A program made the position numbers and the translations under genes. This document shows, piece by piece, positions 50,454-58,487 of a DNA stretch of 64,000 nt; within the stretch, counting starts at the first letter, position 1; every line of letters starts with the position of its first letter. The notes below the pieces were generated by a model. It was given only the letters and a program-made list of their open reading frames with translations, had not been told where the DNA came from and did not search any database. The stretch comes from Anaerotalea alkaliphila (lineage in GTDB: Bacteria > Bacillota > Clostridia > Lachnospirales > Vallitaleaceae), in NCBI RefSeq assembly GCF_010179735.1, contig NZ_JAAEEH010000004.1:46160-110159 (forward strand), in the 5' to 3' direction.

Positions 50454-51809
50454 TTATGTGTGTTTATTAAGCAGTACGACGGTCTCCACGTGCGGGGTGC
50501 TGGGGAAGAGGTCCACGCACCGGACCCTTTCCAGCCTGTAGCCCTTCTCCAGGAACAGCTTCAGGTCCTCCACCAGGGAGGTCGGCTTGCAGGAGACATA
50601 GACGATGTCCCGGACCCCGTAGCGCAGGATCTTCTCCAGGGCCTTGTGGTGCACTCCTTCCCGGGGCGGGTCCAGGACGATCACATCCGGCTTCTCCTCC
50701 AGGCTGTCCAGGACCCCCAGCACGTCCCCGGCGATGAATTCGCAGTGTTCCAGGCCGTTCAGGGCGGCGTTCCTGCGGGCGGCCTCCACGGCCTCCTCCA
50801 CAATCTCCACACCCACCGCTTTCCGGGCCACCCCCGCCAGCAGTTGGGTGATGGTCCCCGTGCCCGCGTACAGGTCGTAGACCAGCTTGTCCCGCATGTC
50901 CCCCACGTACTCCTGGACCACCCCGTAGAGGACTTCCGCTCCCAGGGAATTCGTCTGGAAGAAGCTGAAGGGGGAGATCCTGAAATCCAGCCCCAGAAGC
51001 CGCTCGTGGAAATCCAGCTCCCCGCGGAGCACCCGGGTGGAATCCGGCTTCACTGCATCCGACAAGGTGTCCGAAATCGTGTGCAGCACCCCCGTCAGGG
51101 CATGCTCCAGGGGCAGGGCCCCCAGGAGCTCCACCCAGGGAGCCAGGTCCACCTCCATCTGGGAGCTGGTCACCAGGTTCACCTGGAGCTGGCCTGTCTT
51201 CTCCCCCCGGCGCAGCAGCAGGTAGCGGAGCCATCCTTCATGGGACCGCTTATGGTAGAAGGGGATTCCCCTCTCCCGGAAAAAGGCGGTCGTGGCCTCC
51301 ACGATCCTGTTGAAGTCCGGATGGACGATCCTGCAGTCGGAGGCGTCCACGATGTCGTGCATGCTTCCCCGCCGGTGCATCCCCAAGGTCAGGGGACCGT
51401 CCTTGAACGGATCCCCGAAGGAGTACTCCATCTTGTTCCTGTATCCGTATTCCCGGGGGCTGGGCGAAATACCCTCGAAAGGATAGGGGGTGTCCAGGGA
51501 GGACAGGAGCTCCTGGACTTGGGCCGCTTTCATTTCCAGCTGCTTCCCGTAGGGCATCTGCTGGTACAGGCATCCCCCGCACACCCCGAACACCGGGCAG
51601 GGGGCCTGAATCTCATAGGGTGCCGGCTCCAGGACCTTGACGACTTCCCCGTCCCAGCGGTTCTTCCTTTTCTTCTTGAGGCGGATTTCCACCTTCTGTC
51701 CGGGAAGGGCGTTCTTCACCTGGACCTGGACCCCTTCGATTTCCATCACAGCCTTGTTGGGGAAGGCCACCCTCTCCACCACACCGGCCGCCATCGTGTT
51801 CTTCTTCAT
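50454..51809 (-). CDS. 23S rRNA (uracil-C5)-methyltransferase, RlmCD/TrmA family
   Basis: A 451-residue RNA m5U methyltransferase. An N-terminal TRAM domain (about 1-55), the [4Fe-4S] cysteines in CPVFGVCGGCLYQQ, the SAM motif VYDLYAGTGTITQLLA, DPPREGVHHKALEKI and the catalytic-cysteine motif VYVSCKPTSLVEDL are present. The ATG at 51809 follows TGGAG and starts MKKNTMAAGVVERV. Specificity (rRNA or tRNA) cannot be fixed by eye, though the RlmCD group is most usual in Firmicutes. Confidence 0.9.
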   Translation of the reverse strand: MKKNTMAAGVVERVAFPNKAVMEIEGVQVQVKNALPGQKVEIRLKKKRKNRWDGEVVKVLEPAPYEIQAPCPVFGVCGGCLYQQMPYGKQLEMKAAQVQELLSSLDTPYPFEGISPSPREYGYRNKMEYSFGDPFKDGPLTLGMHRRGSMHDIVDASDCRIVHPDFNRIVEATTAFFRERGIPFYHKRSHEGWLRYLLLRRGEKTGQLQVNLVTSSQMEVDLAPWVELLGALPLEHALTGVLHTISDTLSDAVKPDSTRVLRGELDFHERLLGLDFRISPFSFFQTNSLGAEVLYGVVQEYVGDMRDKLVYDLYAGTGTITQLLAGVARKAVGVEIVEEAVEAARRNAALNGLEHCEFIAGDVLGVLDSLEEKPDVIVLDPPREGVHHKALEKILRYGVRDIVYVSCKPTSLVEDLKLFLEKGYRLERVRCVDLFPSTPHVETVVLLNKHT

Positions 51810-51881
51810 AGAAAATTCTCCATTTCCGTCTTTTTCCATCCAGATGACAAAGGAGCTGATCGCTCAGCCCCTTTCTTACCA

Positions 51882-52190
51882 TCAGTCTTGCAAAGCATCC
51901 GCTTCGGCAAAATCATCATCATCGTCAAAATCTTCATCGTAGTCGATGTCTTCAAAATCCTCTTCAAATCCCTCTTCATCGTCAAAGTCGTCCGCATTGC
52001 TGAAGAAGAGCTTGTACACGACAAGTCCGGAAATGACCAGGCCCAGGGTGACAAGTGCAACGACCAGCCAGGTGTATTCCTTCTTCCTGTTGTCGCTTTC
52101 AAAAATTGCCGGCTTGAAATTCAATTTGTGCAGCAATTCACCCAAGTGTTCCATGCTAACTAAATCGTCTCTTCTGAATCTTTCCAACAT
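51882..52190 (-). CDS. Small membrane protein with acidic C-terminal tail
   Basis: A 102-residue protein I cannot assign. Residues 1-37 are soluble and moderately basic, a single transmembrane helix spans about 41-63, and the last 35 residues are almost all Asp/Glu/Phe/Tyr. The low-complexity acidic tail is encoded by GAT/GAA-rich DNA. It lies between rlmCD and pcrA, 79 nt after pcrA's stop on the same strand in the reverse order. Similar short acidic-tailed membrane proteins are known in Clostridia without function. Confidence 0.6.
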   Translation of the reverse strand: MLERFRRDDLVSMEHLGELLHKLNFKPAIFESDNRKKEYTWLVVALVTLGLVISGLVVYKLFFSNADDFDDEEGFEEDFEDIDYDEDFDDDDDFAEADALQD

Positions 52191-52269
52191 ACCCGCACTT
52201 CCCTTCCTTGTTTTTTGAAAACTTCTGCACTCATTATAACATCAATGCCTCCAATTATCCAGCCTGAAC

Positions 52270-54519
52270 TTAGACCTTCTTCAGTCCGGCAAAACTGGAC
52301 AGCAGCTTCTTCACCCCGTGGCTTGGGAAATTGACGGTGACCTGGTAGTCCGCTCCGCCCGCCTCGATCCTCTGGACCTGTCCCACGCCGAACTTTCCGT
52401 GCTTCACCAGGTCCCCTTCCCCGTATTCCAGGGTCCTGTCCGACGGCCCGGGGATGGATCTCTTGGAGGAATCCCCTTGGGAAGGCTTGGCGCCATAGCG
52501 GCCGCTCCCATAGAGGCTTCCCGCATATTTCCCCGTGGTCCGGGGGGACATGCCCACCACGGGAGCCGCTTCGATGGAGGGCGTCAGCTCCGTCTCATGG
52601 ACCGCCAGCAGTTCCTGGGGGATCTCCCGGATGAACCGGGAGGGCATGTTGAACTGGCTTGTCCCATGGACCAGCCGCCGCTTCACATTCAACAGGTAGA
52701 GCTGCTCCATGGCCCGGGTGATGCCCACGTAACAGAGCCGCCGCTCCTCCTCGATGTCCTCCGGGTTCCCGGAATTGATGCTCATGTAGCCGGGGAAGAG
52801 CCCGTCCTCCATCCCTCCCAGGAACACCACCGGAAATTCCAGCCCCTTGGCGCTGTGCAGGGTCATCAGGACCACCTTGTTGTCGTCCCCTTCCAGGGTG
52901 TCGATGGCAGCCACCAGGGCCACCTCCTCCAGGAATCCCACCAGGGAAGGGTCCTCCGACATGGTCTCGTACTCCGCCATCTTGGACACCAGCTCCCCGA
53001 TGTTTCCCAGCCTGTCCTGGGATTCCGGGGTGTTCTCCAGCCGGAGGGCCTCCTCGTAGCCCGTCTCCTTCAGGATGGTTTCCACCAGTCCCACAAGCCC
53101 TCCCTGGGCGGCGATTCCCCTGCACTTCTCCATGAAGGCGTGGAACTGCTCCACCTTGGACGCCGCCCGGGCGATGCCGGGAATCTCCCGGGCCCGCCCC
53201 AGGGCCTCGTACATGCCGATGCCCCTTTCGTAGGCGTACTCCCCGATCCGCTCCACCGTGCTGTCCCCGATTCCCCTTTTGGGCACGTTGATGATTCTGC
53301 GCAGGGACAGGTCGTCGGCGCTGTTGTCCACCAGCACCATGTAGGCCAGGATGTCCTTGATCTCCTTCCGCTGGTAGAAGCTCACGCCACCCACCAGCTT
53401 GTAGGGGATGTTCCGCTTCACGAAGCTGTCCTCCACCGCCCTGGACTGGGCATTGGTCCTGTACAGGACCGCATGGTCCTTGTAGGTCCTGCCCGCCTTC
53501 ACCCCTTCTGCGACCTGCTCCGCGATGAAGGCCGCCTCTTCCACCTCTGTGTAGAGGGTCTTGTACACGATGTCCATGCCATCCTGGTTGTCCGTCCACA
53601 GCTTCTTGGGTTTGCGCTGCCTGTTGTTGCGGATGACCCCATTGGCGGCGTCCAGGATCTTCCTGGTGGAACGGTAGTTCTGCTCCAGGCGGACCACCTG
53701 GGCGTTCCCGAAGACCGCCTCGAAGTCCAGGATGTTCCGGATGTCGGCTCCCCGGAACCGGTAGATGGACTGGTCGTCGTCCCCCACCACGCACAGGTTC
53801 CGGTGCTTCTTGGCCAGGAGATGGACCAGCCGGAACTGCACCCCGTTGGTGTCCTGGTATTCGTCCACCATGATGTAGCGGAACTTGTCCTGGTAATAGG
53901 CCAGCACATCCTCGTTCATGACGAAAAGCTCCACCGTTTTCACCAGGAGGTCGTCGAAATCCATGACGTTGCAGCTCTTCAGGCGCTGCTGGTAGAGGTC
54001 GTAGATCTTGCCTATGGTCTCCTTGCGCATGTCCCCCAGCGCGTCCTTCCGGTACTGGGCCGGACCGATGTACTGGTTCTTGGCGCCGCTGATGGCCGAG
54101 AGCACGGCGGATTCCTTGAAGTATTTGGGGTCCACGTTCAGCTGCTTCATGCACTCCCGGACCAGCTTCTTCGAATCGTCCGCGTCATAGATGGTGAAGG
54201 AGCGGTCGTAACCCACCCGGTCCGCATGCCTGCGCAGGATCCGCACACAGGAGGAGTGGAAGGTGCTGACCCAGACATCCGCGGCCGCAGCTCCCACCAG
54301 CTTGTCCACCCGCTCCCGCATCTCCTTGGCCGCCTTGTTGGTGAAGGTGATGGCCATGATCTGCCAGGGGGCCACGCCTTTTTCTTCAATCATATAGGCA
54401 ATCCGGTGCGTCAGTACACGGGTCTTCCCCGAACCCGCCCCCGCAAGGAGCAGCAAGGGACCGTCCACATGAAACACGGCTGTTCTCTGGGGTTCGTTCA
54501 AACCTTTGTATTTATCCAT
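52270..54519 (-). CDS. pcrA: ATP-dependent DNA helicase PcrA
   Basis: A 749-residue superfamily 1A helicase for repair and replication. Motif I is GAGSGKT (26-33 region), with motif Ia TFTNKAAKEM, motif II VDEYQDTN, motif III GDDDQSIYRFRGAD, motif V VVLMTLHSAKGLEF and motif VI EERRLCYVGITRA. A C-terminal Tudor-like segment (GDLVKHGKFGVGQVQRIE) typical of PcrA closes the protein. The length and absence of an AddAB-type nuclease domain support PcrA rather than RecB-type proteins. Confidence 0.96.
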   Translation of the reverse strand: MDKYKGLNEPQRTAVFHVDGPLLLLAGAGSGKTRVLTHRIAYMIEEKGVAPWQIMAITFTNKAAKEMRERVDKLVGAAAADVWVSTFHSSCVRILRRHADRVGYDRSFTIYDADDSKKLVRECMKQLNVDPKYFKESAVLSAISGAKNQYIGPAQYRKDALGDMRKETIGKIYDLYQQRLKSCNVMDFDDLLVKTVELFVMNEDVLAYYQDKFRYIMVDEYQDTNGVQFRLVHLLAKKHRNLCVVGDDDQSIYRFRGADIRNILDFEAVFGNAQVVRLEQNYRSTRKILDAANGVIRNNRQRKPKKLWTDNQDGMDIVYKTLYTEVEEAAFIAEQVAEGVKAGRTYKDHAVLYRTNAQSRAVEDSFVKRNIPYKLVGGVSFYQRKEIKDILAYMVLVDNSADDLSLRRIINVPKRGIGDSTVERIGEYAYERGIGMYEALGRAREIPGIARAASKVEQFHAFMEKCRGIAAQGGLVGLVETILKETGYEEALRLENTPESQDRLGNIGELVSKMAEYETMSEDPSLVGFLEEVALVAAIDTLEGDDNKVVLMTLHSAKGLEFPVVFLGGMEDGLFPGYMSINSGNPEDIEEERRLCYVGITRAMEQLYLLNVKRRLVHGTSQFNMPSRFIREIPQELLAVHETELTPSIEAAPVVGMSPRTTGKYAGSLYGSGRYGAKPSQGDSSKRSIPGPSDRTLEYGEGDLVKHGKFGVGQVQRIEAGGADYQVTVNFPSHGVKKLLSSFAGLKKV

Positions 54520-54562
54520 TCATTCACCCAATTCCTTTTCTTCCGTTTTCGACTGCCCAAAC

Positions 54563-54591
54563 ATCATACCATATCCGGCGTGCAGGGTAAA
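54563..54591 (-). promoter_or_regulatory. Promoter of pcrA
   Basis: On the minus strand TTTACC (54586-54591), 17-nt spacer and TATGAT (54563-54568), about 45 nt upstream of the start, back to back with the DUF1836 promoter. Confidence 0.5.
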
Positions 54592-54605
54592 GCCGCGCTT
54601 GGCAC

Positions 54606-54634
54606 TTGTAATCCGGTTTTCGTTACTATATAAT
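54606..54634 (+). promoter_or_regulatory. Promoter of the DUF1836 gene
   Basis: TTGTAA (54606-54611), 17-nt spacer and TATAAT (54629-54634), 35 nt before the start codon. Confidence 0.6.
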
Positions 54635-54669
54635 GGAGGAATCAATGCGCACCTTGCGAGGAGGCTGTC

Positions 54670-55299
54670 ATGCCAAACAACAATTACCGCGAATTCCTGC
54701 AGGAGGTCCTGGAAACCGTACAGGAACACGATACGGTCCGCTCCGGGGACATCCCCCCCATCGACCTCTACATGGACCAGGTCACCACGTTCATGGACGA
54801 GCACCTGGGCGTATTCATGCGGGACTCCCAGGAGAAGACCCTGACCAAAACCATGATCAACAACTACAGCAAGTGCGGAATCCTCCCCCCCTCCGCCAAG
54901 AAGAAGTATTCCACCCGGCACATCGTGCTGCTCCTTATGGTCTACCACATGAAGCATGTCCTCTCCATCCCGGACATCCAGGAGCTGCTGGCCCCCGTGA
55001 AGGAACGGTTGCTGAAGCCCTCCCCCACCCTTAGCCTGGAGGCTTTCTACGACCGGATCCTGGAGGCCCAAAAGACCCAGTTCCCGGAGCTGCGCAAACA
55101 GCTGGACCGGACCCTGGACAGCGCCCAGGCTCTTTTTTCGGACGTGGAGGATCCGGAGGAACAGGAGCTCTTTTCCCTGTTCGCTGCCAGCTATCTCCTC
55201 TCCATGGAGGCCGCCACCCTGAAGCACCTGGTGGCCCGTCTGATCGACCGGCAGCCGCACCGGACCCCCCCCAAGAAATCCCCGGACAAGAAAGCTTAG
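54670..55299 (+). CDS. DUF1836 domain protein (putative MerR-like DNA-binding regulator)
   Basis: A 209-residue protein with the DUF1836 pattern: LYMDQVTTFMDEHLGVFMRD, TKTMINNYSKCGILPPSAKKKYSTRHIVLLLMVYHMKHVLSI. The segment resembles a winged helix (MerR-like), suggesting DNA binding. The C-terminal half is helical; the end is Pro/Lys-rich. Divergent from pcrA. A strong terminator follows. Targets are unknown. Confidence 0.8.
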   Translation: MPNNNYREFLQEVLETVQEHDTVRSGDIPPIDLYMDQVTTFMDEHLGVFMRDSQEKTLTKTMINNYSKCGILPPSAKKKYSTRHIVLLLMVYHMKHVLSIPDIQELLAPVKERLLKPSPTLSLEAFYDRILEAQKTQFPELRKQLDRTLDSAQALFSDVEDPEEQELFSLFAASYLLSMEAATLKHLVARLIDRQPHRTPPKKSPDKKA

Positions 55300-55316
55300 G
55301 AATGCCGACCCATGCG

Positions 55317-55364
55317 AAAGCAGGCGCCTGAAGGACGTGAACCATTCCTTCAGGCGCCTGCTTT
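55317..55364. terminator. Bidirectional terminator
   Basis: AAAGCAGGCGCCTGAAGGA and its complement form an 18-19 bp stem with a 10-nt loop, flanked by AAAG and CTTTT, between the convergent DUF1836 and YerC genes. Confidence 0.85.
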
Positions 55365-55367
55365 TCC

Positions 55368-55658
55368 TTATCCTTTTTTGATCCTCTCGAAGACCAAATC
55401 GTATCCGTCGTTTCCGTAGTTCAGGGAGCGGTTGACCCTGCTGATGGTGGCCGTGGAGGCCCCCGTCTTCTCCGCAATCTCCAGATAGGTGTGCTGTTCC
55501 CGGAGCATCTTCGCCACCTGCAGCCTTTGGGCCAGGGAGTGGAGCTCGTTCACAGTGCAGACATCCTCGAAGAAATCGTAGCATTCCCCGATCTCCCGCA
55601 GGCTGAGCACCGCCTGGAACAGGTAGTCCATTGCTTCCGTCTTCATGTTCTTTCCCAT
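55368..55658 (-). CDS. YerC/YecD family TrpR-like regulator
   Basis: A 96-residue DNA-binding protein of the TrpR superfamily, YerC/YecD branch. Its helix-turn-helix reads TYLEIAEKTGASTATISRVNRSL near residues 57-78. The GAGGAG site lies 6 nt before the ATG at 55658; an internal ATG four codons later is possible. In other Firmicutes yerC lies next to pcrA or purine genes, which matches its neighbourhood. Effector unknown. Confidence 0.88.
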   Translation of the reverse strand: MGKNMKTEAMDYLFQAVLSLREIGECYDFFEDVCTVNELHSLAQRLQVAKMLREQHTYLEIAEKTGASTATISRVNRSLNYGNDGYDLVFERIKKG

Positions 55659-55741
55659 ATGCTTCTCCTCAATTGGCTTTCTCCCGATGATAGGTCAATT
55701 TTAACACATCACCTCGTTAGAGTAAAGGCCCCCGGAAAAAA

Positions 55742-56464
55742 TCACTTCCCGGAACCTGCCGCCAACCATTCCAGGAAACCCTGGGGGTCCGCATTCACCA
55801 CCAGTTCCCGGGGGAACCCCGACTCCTCCAGGAGGGGGCGGACATTGCCGAAGTTCCCCACATCGAAGGCGATATGGGCGTCGCTGTTCGCGATCACAGG
55901 ATGGTTGTGCTTGGCCGAGAGCTCCAGGATGGTCATGACCGCCACGTCCGCCTGCTGGCGGAAGCTCAAGGGGCTCAGGGACGTGTTGTTGAGCTCCAGC
56001 AGCACGTTAGAATCCTTGGCCGCCCGGACAAGCTCCTCGTAATCCAAGGGGTACCGGGCGTCGTCCGGATGCCCGATGATCCGCACCCAGGGGTTGCCCA
56101 TGGCCCCCACCAGGGCTTTGGTGTTCTCGGCCTTGGATCCGTACCGGATGCAGGGGGAATGCAGGCTGGCGATGGCGTAGTCCAACCCTTTCAGGTCCTC
56201 GGGCTTCATGTCGATGCCCCCCTTGGTGTCCACGATGTTCGCCTCCACGCCCTTGAGGATCCTGACCCCCTCGATTTCGCCCGGAACCACCCACAGGTTC
56301 TGGAAATAAAAGATGTAGGCGCTCCCCGGCATGGCCGGTCCATGGTCGGCGATGCCCAGCACCTGAAGACCACGTTCTTTCGCACCCCGCACATTCTCGT
56401 ACAGGGTGCTGTATGCATGTCCGCTGGCCACGGTGTGGCAGTGGACGTCCAACAATAACTCCAT
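55742..56464 (-). CDS. PHP-domain phosphoesterase (YcdX type)
   Basis: A 240-residue metal-dependent phosphoesterase. PHP metal motifs are DVHCHTVASGHAYSTL (His8, His10), GIADHGPAMPG, the glutamate in KGVEANIVD, SLHSP, IIGHPDD and ANSDAHIAFDVGN, all present. YcdX-like proteins use a trinuclear zinc site. It sits alone with the split chromate transporter upstream (44 nt) and may be co-transcribed with it. Substrate unknown. Confidence 0.9.
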   Translation of the reverse strand: MELLLDVHCHTVASGHAYSTLYENVRGAKERGLQVLGIADHGPAMPGSAYIFYFQNLWVVPGEIEGVRILKGVEANIVDTKGGIDMKPEDLKGLDYAIASLHSPCIRYGSKAENTKALVGAMGNPWVRIIGHPDDARYPLDYEELVRAAKDSNVLLELNNTSLSPLSFRQQADVAVMTILELSAKHNHPVIANSDAHIAFDVGNFGNVRPLLEESGFPRELVVNADPQGFLEWLAAGSGK

Positions 56465-56507
56465 GGATTCCTCCCGTCTTGTCTGTTCTATTCCCGATGC
56501 ATCCCCG

Positions 56508-57059
56508 TCAGTAGGCCAAAACCCCCAGCACCCCTCCCAGGAGGATGTACACCAGGGGGTGCTTGTCCCAGCGCGCGATCCCGTACACGAAGACCCCCAG
56601 CAGCACCAGGGACACCGGATGGAAGATGCCCAGTAGGCCTCCCCCCTGGCCTTCCGGCACCAGGATGGAGATCTTGGCGATCTGGAACACCGCCATGGCG
56701 ATCAGCCCCACCACCAGGGCCCGGATCCCCTTCAGCAGATGGACCACCGTGGGGTTCTCGGCGAAGGTCTGCAGGAACCGGGAGACCAGCAGGGAAATAA
56801 GGACCCCCGGAACGCAGACGGCGATGGAAGCGGCCACCGCTCCCGCCACGCCTCCCTGGACCACTCCCACGAAGGTGGCCAGGTTGATGGCGATGGGCCC
56901 CGGGGTGGACTGGGATATGGCGATCATGTCCGCAAACTGGGCGGGACCCATCCACTGGAGCTCCTCCGCCCGGTCCTGCAGCAGCACCAGCATGGCCAGG
57001 CCACCCCCATAGGTGAAGAGGCCGATGCCAAGGAATTCCAACACAAGCCTAACCAGCAT
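56508..57059 (-). CDS. Chromate transporter family protein, second half
   Basis: A 183-residue CHR-domain membrane protein. It begins MLVRLVLEFLGIGLFTYGGGLAMLVLLQD, where FxxIGxxxYGGG is the CHR motif, and has QSTPGPIAINLATFVG, the second family motif. It is one half of a two-gene ChrA-type transporter and overlaps the other half by 11 nt. The GTTCCC between AAGGGGG and the ATG at 57059 fixes the start. Despite the name, the natural substrate may not be chromate. Confidence 0.88.
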   Translation of the reverse strand: MLVRLVLEFLGIGLFTYGGGLAMLVLLQDRAEELQWMGPAQFADMIAISQSTPGPIAINLATFVGVVQGGVAGAVAASIAVCVPGVLISLLVSRFLQTFAENPTVVHLLKGIRALVVGLIAMAVFQIAKISILVPEGQGGGLLGIFHPVSLVLLGVFVYGIARWDKHPLVYILLGGVLGVLAY

Positions 57060-57600
57060 GGGAACCCCCTTCCCGCCAACGGTAGTAGCATACGCTGGCC
57101 GCGCCTCCACCTACGATGACCGCGATGGGGGATACAGGGAAGAGGAGCAGGGCCAGGAAGGCGCCCCCCGCCACCGCCGCCTGGAACCAGTCCCTGACGG
57201 TCCTGCGCAGGAGCCTCCAAACCGTCACCATCAGCAGGGCCAGGACGGCCACCCGGACCCCTTGGAGGGCCTTCTCGATCCAGGGGATCCGGCTCGCCCC
57301 TCCGTAGGCCAGGGCGATGAGCGAGATGATGATGATGGAGGGGGTGATGACCCCCAGGAAGCAGGCGATGGCTTTGGAGGTCTTCCCGATCCTGTAGCCC
57401 AGCAACGTGGCCGTGTTCACCGCCACGATCCCCGGGATGGACTGGGCCATGGCGAAGCTGTCCAGCACGGCGTCATGGCCCGCAAGCCTGTGCCGCACCA
57501 CCAGCTCCCGCTCGATGATGGGCAGCATGGTGTAGCCTCCCCCGATGGTGACCAGGCCGATCTTGAAAAAAATCATGTACAGCCGCAGCCACATCTTCAC
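57049..57600 (-). CDS. Chromate transporter family protein, first half
   Basis: A 183-residue CHR-domain membrane protein, paralogous to its downstream partner: MIFFKIGLVTIGGGYTMLPIIERELV and QSIPGIVAVNTATLLGYRIG are the two CHR motifs. Together the short proteins should form an antiparallel heterodimer that corresponds to a full-length ChrA. It is 27 nt downstream of degV and may share its transcript. Confidence 0.88.
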   Translation of the reverse strand: MKMWLRLYMIFFKIGLVTIGGGYTMLPIIERELVVRHRLAGHDAVLDSFAMAQSIPGIVAVNTATLLGYRIGKTSKAIACFLGVITPSIIIISLIALAYGGASRIPWIEKALQGVRVAVLALLMVTVWRLLRRTVRDWFQAAVAGGAFLALLLFPVSPIAVIVGGGAASVCYYRWREGGSHAG

Positions 57601-57627
57601 AACGGACCCCTCCCCTCCATGACAGCT

Positions 57628-58467
57628 TCAATACGCAAGGATCACACCACCCTCGTTGGCGTAGGTGGAGCTCAGGCCCCGGGTGGGCACGATCAGGATT
57701 TCCTTGAATCCGTACCTGGCCTCCACCATTCCCTTGACCTGCTCCGCCCTGTCCCGGGCGGCGCAGTGGGCGATGACCAGGGTCTTCCCGGACAGGTCCT
57801 CCCCCTTCCCTCCGATTGTCTCCACCATCTTCCCCAGGGCCTTTCCTGTTCCCCTGGCCTTTCCAAGGAGGTCGATGGTCCCCTCCCGGGTGGCGTGGAG
57901 GATCAGCTTGATGTTCAGCACATTGGCGATGGCCGCCTTCAGGGTGCTGAGTCTTCCCGCCTTCTCCAGATGGTCCAGCCTCTCCAGCACGAACACCACC
58001 GTCATGTTCCGGATCCTCTCCTCCACCACATCCACGATTTCCTCGAACCCCATCCCCTGCCGGATGCATTCGGCTGTCCAGAGGGCGGCCAGCACCTCTC
58101 CCGATGCGGCGCTCCTGCTGTCGAACACATGGACCTTCTTCTCCGGATTCCCCTCCAGATAGAGGTTCCTGGCCAGCATGGCGCTGTTGAAGCTGCCGCT
58201 TAAGGCACTGGACAGGGTGATGATGAAGGTACCCTCCGCATCTTCCGGGATCTCCTTCAGATAATCCTCCGGGGACGGGCAGGCGCTCTTCGGATTGTTG
58301 CTGGAGGCGTTCATGATCCGGATGTAGGATGCCACATCCAGTTCTCCGTCGTCCACATAGCGGGTGCCGTCCACATCGATGGTCAGGGGGACCAGGGTGA
58401 TTTCCAGCTCCCCTTTCATGCGGTCGTCCACATCGCAGGAACTGTCCGCCAGTATCTTGTATCGCAT
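57628..58467 (-). CDS. DegV family fatty-acid-binding protein
   Basis: A 279-residue two-domain protein of the DegV family, which binds fatty acids for FakA kinase. Motifs are ILADSSCDVDD, TITLSSALSGSFNSAMLA-like IITLSSALSGSFNSA, VFDSRSAASGE and the ligand-contact region RLDHLEKAGRLSTLKAAIANVLNIKLIL. The ATG at 58467 follows AAGGAGAAG. No FakA is encoded in the window. It is 20 nt after the M18 peptidase gene. Confidence 0.93.
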   Translation of the reverse strand: MRYKILADSSCDVDDRMKGELEITLVPLTIDVDGTRYVDDGELDVASYIRIMNASSNNPKSACPSPEDYLKEIPEDAEGTFIITLSSALSGSFNSAMLARNLYLEGNPEKKVHVFDSRSAASGEVLAALWTAECIRQGMGFEEIVDVVEERIRNMTVVFVLERLDHLEKAGRLSTLKAAIANVLNIKLILHATREGTIDLLGKARGTGKALGKMVETIGGKGEDLSGKTLVIAHCAARDRAEQVKGMVEARYGFKEILIVPTRGLSSTYANEGGVILAY

Positions 58468-58487
58468 AGGCTTCTCCTTGTTCGTCG

